This document shows positions 60,698-64,000 of a DNA stretch of 64,000 nt, in pieces. The stretch lies in contig CAZGRP010000008.1 of the NCBI GenBank assembly GCA_964527995.1, forward strand, positions 1-64,000, written 5' to 3'. A model generated the notes under the pieces. It did no database searches and was not told the DNA's origin. It worked only from the letters and a program-made list of their open reading frames with translations. The position numbers and the translations under genes were made by a program. The stretch is from CAZGRP01 sp964527995 (lineage in GTDB: Bacteria; Zhuqueibacterota; Zhuqueibacteria; Oceanimicrobiales; CAZGRP01). The first letter of the stretch is position 1. Each line of letters starts with the position of its first letter.

Positions 60698-61657
60698 CTA
60701 TTCTCCAGCCGACAACTGGCGTTTCAATTCCATCAATCCCTCCCGCACTCCGCGCGGTGCGATGCCAAGGTCATTCCGGGCCTTGTCGATGATGAACGAC
60801 GAGTTCATCGGCCGCGGCGCGGCCTGAGATAGTTCCTGCGTCGTGATTGGTTGCACCAGCGAGGCATTGAATCCAAACACCTCGCAGAGCTGGAGAGCAA
60901 AATCAAATCGGCTGACGATCTGGCTGCCGGCGATGTGATAGAGACCCTCCTTTCCGAGATCAACCAGCTTGGCGATGGCAGCGGCCAAATCGTCGGCCAG
61001 GGTCGGGTTGCCGATCTGATCGGTCACCACCCGCACAGGCCGCTCCTGCGAGAGGTTGCTCACCAGCCACAGGGCAAAATTCGGTTTGATCTGGCGCCCG
61101 GTGCCGTAAAGGACCTGGGTGCGCACGATAGCAAAACGCAGGTCGCTGGCACGCACGGCATTTTCCGCGGCCAGCTTCGAGCGACCGTAGTATCCCAGCG
61201 GCCGGGGGATGTCCTCCTCAGTGTAATGCCCCCTGCGCCCATCGAACACATAGTCGGTCGACACCTGCACAAAACGTGCATGCACTTTCTTGGAAGCGTA
61301 GATGAGGTTCTCCACCCCCTCAACATTGATCTTCCAACAAGCCTCCTTCTCCACCTCGCAGCCATCGACGTCCGTAAAAGCGGCGGCATTGATCACAACA
61401 TTCGGTACAAACCGCTCGACGACTTCGCGCACCTCGCGGCGGCGGGTGATGTCGCACTGTACGTACAGAGGGCTCTCGTCCCGCCAAACGGAGGTCGGTT
61501 GTAGCCCCAGGCACAGAACGTCGTATCCCTCTTGAAACTGCTGCACAAGCTTCTGGCCGAGCAAGCCGTTGGCACCCGCGATGAGGATCTTGGTCTTGAG
61601 AAGACCCAGGCCGTTGTTGCCCGTCGATTTCATGCCATGCGATCCCAAGTCATTCAT
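60698..61657 (-). CDS. rfbD: dTDP-4-dehydrorhamnose reductase (RfbD-like)
   Basis: 319 residues. NAD(P)-binding motif ILIAGANGLLGQKLV, FTDVDGCE, STDYVFDGRRG, and YGRSKLAAE (YxxxK active site). It would reduce dTDP-4-dehydrorhamnose to dTDP-rhamnose, but no rfbA, rfbB or rfbC is in the window; a related sugar reductase function is possible. Overlaps the PfkB stop by 4 bases (ATGA). Alternative start at 61633. Confidence 0.88.
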   Translation of the reverse strand: MNDLGSHGMKSTGNNGLGLLKTKILIAGANGLLGQKLVQQFQEGYDVLCLGLQPTSVWRDESPLYVQCDITRRREVREVVERFVPNVVINAAAFTDVDGCEVEKEACWKINVEGVENLIYASKKVHARFVQVSTDYVFDGRRGHYTEEDIPRPLGYYGRSKLAAENAVRASDLRFAIVRTQVLYGTGRQIKPNFALWLVSNLSQERPVRVVTDQIGNPTLADDLAAAIAKLVDLGKEGLYHIAGSQIVSRFDFALQLCEVFGFNASLVQPITTQELSQAAPRPMNSSFIIDKARNDLGIAPRGVREGLMELKRQLSAGE

Positions 61658-62619
61658 CCCGACACTTCACCCTGGCCAAGCTGCAGCAGGGTTCTGCGAA
61701 GTTCTCTCACCCCAGAGGTTCCCGGATAGGTACAATTCGCTGCCGCAGTGCGATTTGCCTGCCTCGCTGCCTCCAGAGCGTCTCCCGTCCGAGCGTAGGT
61801 GAACACGAATCCGGCGGCGAAGGCATCCCCGCAGCCCACGACATCGACCACGCGCGGCAGGCGCACGGCCGATATCCAGGCGTAGCGCACACGGCCGTTT
61901 TCGCGCCAGAACAGGTGAGACCCCCGGGCCCCGGCGGTGACGTTGCAGACATCGACCATCTCGGCCGTCACCCGCTCTCCGAACTCTGTCACGGCCGCCT
62001 CGCTGGAGGGGCTACCTGCCAGGACCGCAGCTTCCGCTTCATTCACCTGGACGCCGCCGGCACACTCTAGCCATTCGTGCCAGTCGGGCGGCCGCTGCAG
62101 TCGACGTCGCCCGTCCTCGTCGATGGCATAGGCAAGCGAGTGGAAGTCGAGGTAGATCCACGCCCGGCCAGCAGCGGCCAGGTTTCGCAATGCGGCCAGC
62201 GACAAATCAGTCCCTGTGATCATGTTCACCAGGATCGCATCACAGTCGGCGAGCACCTGCACTTCCGGCCACTCCAGCGGCGCCATGCGCTCGGTCGTGG
62301 TTTCGGTGCGCTCGTACTCACTGACATATCTCAACTCCACGCGGGTGTTGGCATGGTCGCTGCGGATCAGGTGATCGCAAGACACCCGCGGGTACAGCCT
62401 CATGGTCTCAAGCACCTGGTCGTAGATATCATGTCCGACGCGAGCCACGGGCACGATCTCCACATCATCTTGCGCCAGGGCCCCTAGGATCGCCAGCGAA
62501 TAGAAGATACCTCCCAGGCTGTCATATGGCTGGCCCCGGTACGGCACGGTGTGGTCGCAGATGAAAGTGCCTACGACACCGATCTTCAACGTCGAGGCTT
62601 TCTTCTGCTCGGCCATCAT
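61654..62619 (-). CDS. PfkB-family carbohydrate kinase
   Basis: 321 residues from ATG 62619 (ATGATG, overlapping the permease stop). The family motifs are KIGVVGTFICDHTVPYRGQP near the start and DVVGCGDAFAAGFVFTYART, where the catalytic aspartate sits in GCGDAF (usually GAGDAF). An N-terminal SLGGIFYSLAILGA (two-glycine motif) is also visible. Substrate could be a sugar or a nucleoside; the purine permease next door hints at the latter. Confidence 0.85.
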   Translation of the reverse strand: MMAEQKKASTLKIGVVGTFICDHTVPYRGQPYDSLGGIFYSLAILGALAQDDVEIVPVARVGHDIYDQVLETMRLYPRVSCDHLIRSDHANTRVELRYVSEYERTETTTERMAPLEWPEVQVLADCDAILVNMITGTDLSLAALRNLAAAGRAWIYLDFHSLAYAIDEDGRRRLQRPPDWHEWLECAGGVQVNEAEAAVLAGSPSSEAAVTEFGERVTAEMVDVCNVTAGARGSHLFWRENGRVRYAWISAVRLPRVVDVVGCGDAFAAGFVFTYARTGDALEAARQANRTAAANCTYPGTSGVRELRRTLLQLGQGEVSG

Positions 62620-64000
62620 CCGTGCAGGATCCAATACCGACCTGCGAAGATCACCGCCAGGACATAGACCAGCGGGCTCACCTCCCGGGCTCGACCGCTA
62701 AACAGCTTGATGATCGGGAACGAGACGAATCCGAACGCCATGCCGTCGGCGATGCTGAAGGTCAATGGCATACCGATCATCGTCAGAAACGCCGGGATCG
62801 CCTCGGTCTTGTCGCGCCAGTCGATATCCCAGACGTTGATCACCATCATGCTGCCGACCACGATCAGGGCCGGTGCTGTGATCGGATGCAGGAACTGGCC
62901 CGGTGCCACCTCGATCCCCTGGCCCACCATGGCGGCCAGAGGTGAAATAAACAGAGCCAACAAAAAAAGACCGGCGGTGACAACATTTGCGAAGCCGGTT
63001 CGCCCGCCCTCCGCCACACCTGCCACGCTCTCGATGTACGAGGTCACCGTCGATGTACCCAGAAACGCCCCTACTGTCGTCGCAATGGCGTCCGACATTA
63101 GGGCCCGCCCGGCGCGCGGCAACTTGCCATCGCGCATGAAACCAGCCTGCTCGCTGACCCCCACGAGCGTCCCAACGGTGTCGAACAGGTCCACAAACAG
63201 GAAAACCACGACGACGGTCACCAGACCCAGTTTCAGCGCGCCAGCGATGTCCAGCTTCAAGAACGTCGGTGCTAGACTCGGCGGGGTGCTGACGATGCCG
63301 TGGTAGCTCACCAGGCCAGAAGCCAGCGCAATCACACCCGTTGCGACAATGCCGATCAGCAGAGCGCCCACGACCTTGCGCGCCATCAGGATAGCCGTGA
63401 GCAGCACCCCGAAGAGGGTCAGCAGCGCCACCGGAGAACGGACATTTCCCAGGCGTACGAAGGTGTTGGGATCCGCGACCACCAGTCCGCCCTCGCGCAG
63501 GCCGATAAAGGCGATCAGCAGACCGATGCCTATGGCAATGGCGCTCTTCAGAGACTGGGGAATCGCATTGACGATGCTTTCCCGCACTTTGAAGGCCGAG
63601 AGCAGGACAAATGCGATACCCGACAGAAAGACCGCCCCCAGCGCCGTCTGCCACGGCACACCCAGCCCGAGACAGACCGAGTAAGCAAAGTAGGCGTTCA
63701 ACCCCATGCCCGGGGCCAGCGCGAAGGGGTAGTTGGCATACAGCCCCATCAACAGGGTTCCTATGGCGCTGGCCAGCGACGTCGCCACCATCACCGCCCC
63801 GAAGTCCATGCCTGCCGCCGACAGGATGGCCGGGTTGACGAAGATGATGTACGCCATCGTCATGAACGTGGTCACACCTGCCAGCACCTCGCGCCGCAGA
63901 TTTGTGCCACGCTCAGAGAAGTGGAAAAATGCAGCGATGCCCCGATCTCGAGACGGAGCCTGGACCCGTTCAGATTCGACTGCCGTGCTCTTTGAAATGG
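62616..64000 (-). CDS. NCS2 (AzgA-type) purine permease, 5' end off window
   Basis: At least 461 codons, 5' end missing. A GTG at 63887 could be read as a start, but the upstream frame continues with FFHFSERGTNLRREVLAGVT, the conserved lead of AzgA-type adenine/guanine/hypoxanthine permeases (F-x-E-x-G-T-x-x-R-x-E-x-L-A-G), so the real start lies beyond 64000. About 13 membrane helices, with TTFMTMAYIIFVNPAILSAA, ALAPGMGLNAYFAYSVCLGL and FVDLFDTVGTLVGVSEQAG, TSTVTSYIESVAGVAEGGRT. It imports purine bases by proton symport. The PfkB kinase gene is coupled downstream. Confidence 0.93.
   Translation of the reverse strand, partial: ISKSTAVESERVQAPSRDRGIAAFFHFSERGTNLRREVLAGVTTFMTMAYIIFVNPAILSAAGMDFGAVMVATSLASAIGTLLMGLYANYPFALAPGMGLNAYFAYSVCLGLGVPWQTALGAVFLSGIAFVLLSAFKVRESIVNAIPQSLKSAIAIGIGLLIAFIGLREGGLVVADPNTFVRLGNVRSPVALLTLFGVLLTAILMARKVVGALLIGIVATGVIALASGLVSYHGIVSTPPSLAPTFLKLDIAGALKLGLVTVVVVFLFVDLFDTVGTLVGVSEQAGFMRDGKLPRAGRALMSDAIATTVGAFLGTSTVTSYIESVAGVAEGGRTGFANVVTAGLFLLALFISPLAAMVGQGIEVAPGQFLHPITAPALIVVGSMMVINVWDIDWRDKTEAIPAFLTMIGMPLTFSIADGMAFGFVSFPIIKLFSGRAREVSPLVYVLAVIFAGRYWILHG

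Overview
This 64 kb window looks like a piece of a draft genome, probably metagenome-assembled, from a moderately GC-rich Gram-negative bacterium. An outer membrane is indicated by a FadL-type porin, a TonB-dependent receptor, several lipoproteins, the LapA/LapB pair and a periplasmic amidase. The gene mix (OmpP1/FadL next to an SGNH lipoprotein, PrkA-YeaH-SpoVR, tandem ACT protein with glutamate dehydrogenase, tandem PspC) would fit an FCB-like candidate phylum, but no ribosomal RNA is present and the phylum is only a guess. A 100-N scaffold gap (33564-33663) is flanked by an identical 55-mer on both sides, a de Bruijn assembly signature. I saw no tRNA or rRNA gene, CRISPR array, prophage or insertion sequence.

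Layout. 1-6516, minus strand: P1-family peptidase, DUF2905 protein, NfeD protease, slipin, secreted amidohydrolase, NOL1/NOP2/Sun RNA methyltransferase and an edge-truncated COG3270 partner whose TTG start lies inside the methyltransferase gene. 7010-8971, minus: comM/yifB ATPase and a small membrane-anchored cysteine protein, followed by a structured 3' element. 8972-9668 is a large regulatory region with back-to-back promoters, a probable small RNA with its own terminator, and a sigma54-like promoter ahead of prkA. 9669-15060, plus: prkA, yeaH, spoVR and an unrecognised 178-aa protein, closed by a strong terminator. 15261-18565, plus: a signal-peptidase-like protein lacking its catalytic dyad, a lipoprotein formamidase homologue, a tiny protein and ychF, which overlaps a methyltransferase gene end to end.

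18475-27447, minus: methyltransferase, hybrid histidine kinase, Nudix hydrolase, a peptidase S9/FGE-like fusion, an ACT protein and a glutamate-type dehydrogenase. 27820-33382, plus: FadL porin, SGNH lipoprotein, small lipoprotein and TonB receptor. The scaffold gap interrupts a GYD-domain gene. 33808-64000 is almost entirely minus strand and dense: aroB cluster with a near-consensus promoter, PspC/LiaF-like membrane proteins, pcm-rpiB, deacetylase, endonuclease V, Nudix, amidase, moeA, SPOR protein, then cmk-rpsA-lapA-lapB (the gammaproteobacterial order without ihfB), rluB-scpB-scpA, a Trm112-like mini-gene with accA, and a sugar/envelope cluster (two glycosyltransferases, RfbD, PfkB kinase, purine permease running off the right edge).

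Most genes are housekeeping and tightly packed, with many ATGA or TGATG overlaps. The most interesting parts are the intergenic RNA and regulatory signals around 9.0-9.6 kb, proteins that keep a fold but have lost catalytic residues (LepB-like, phosphoglycosyltransferase-like, RpiB with a Cys-to-Asp change), the unusual fusions, and a very long acidic repeat tail on ribosomal protein S1.
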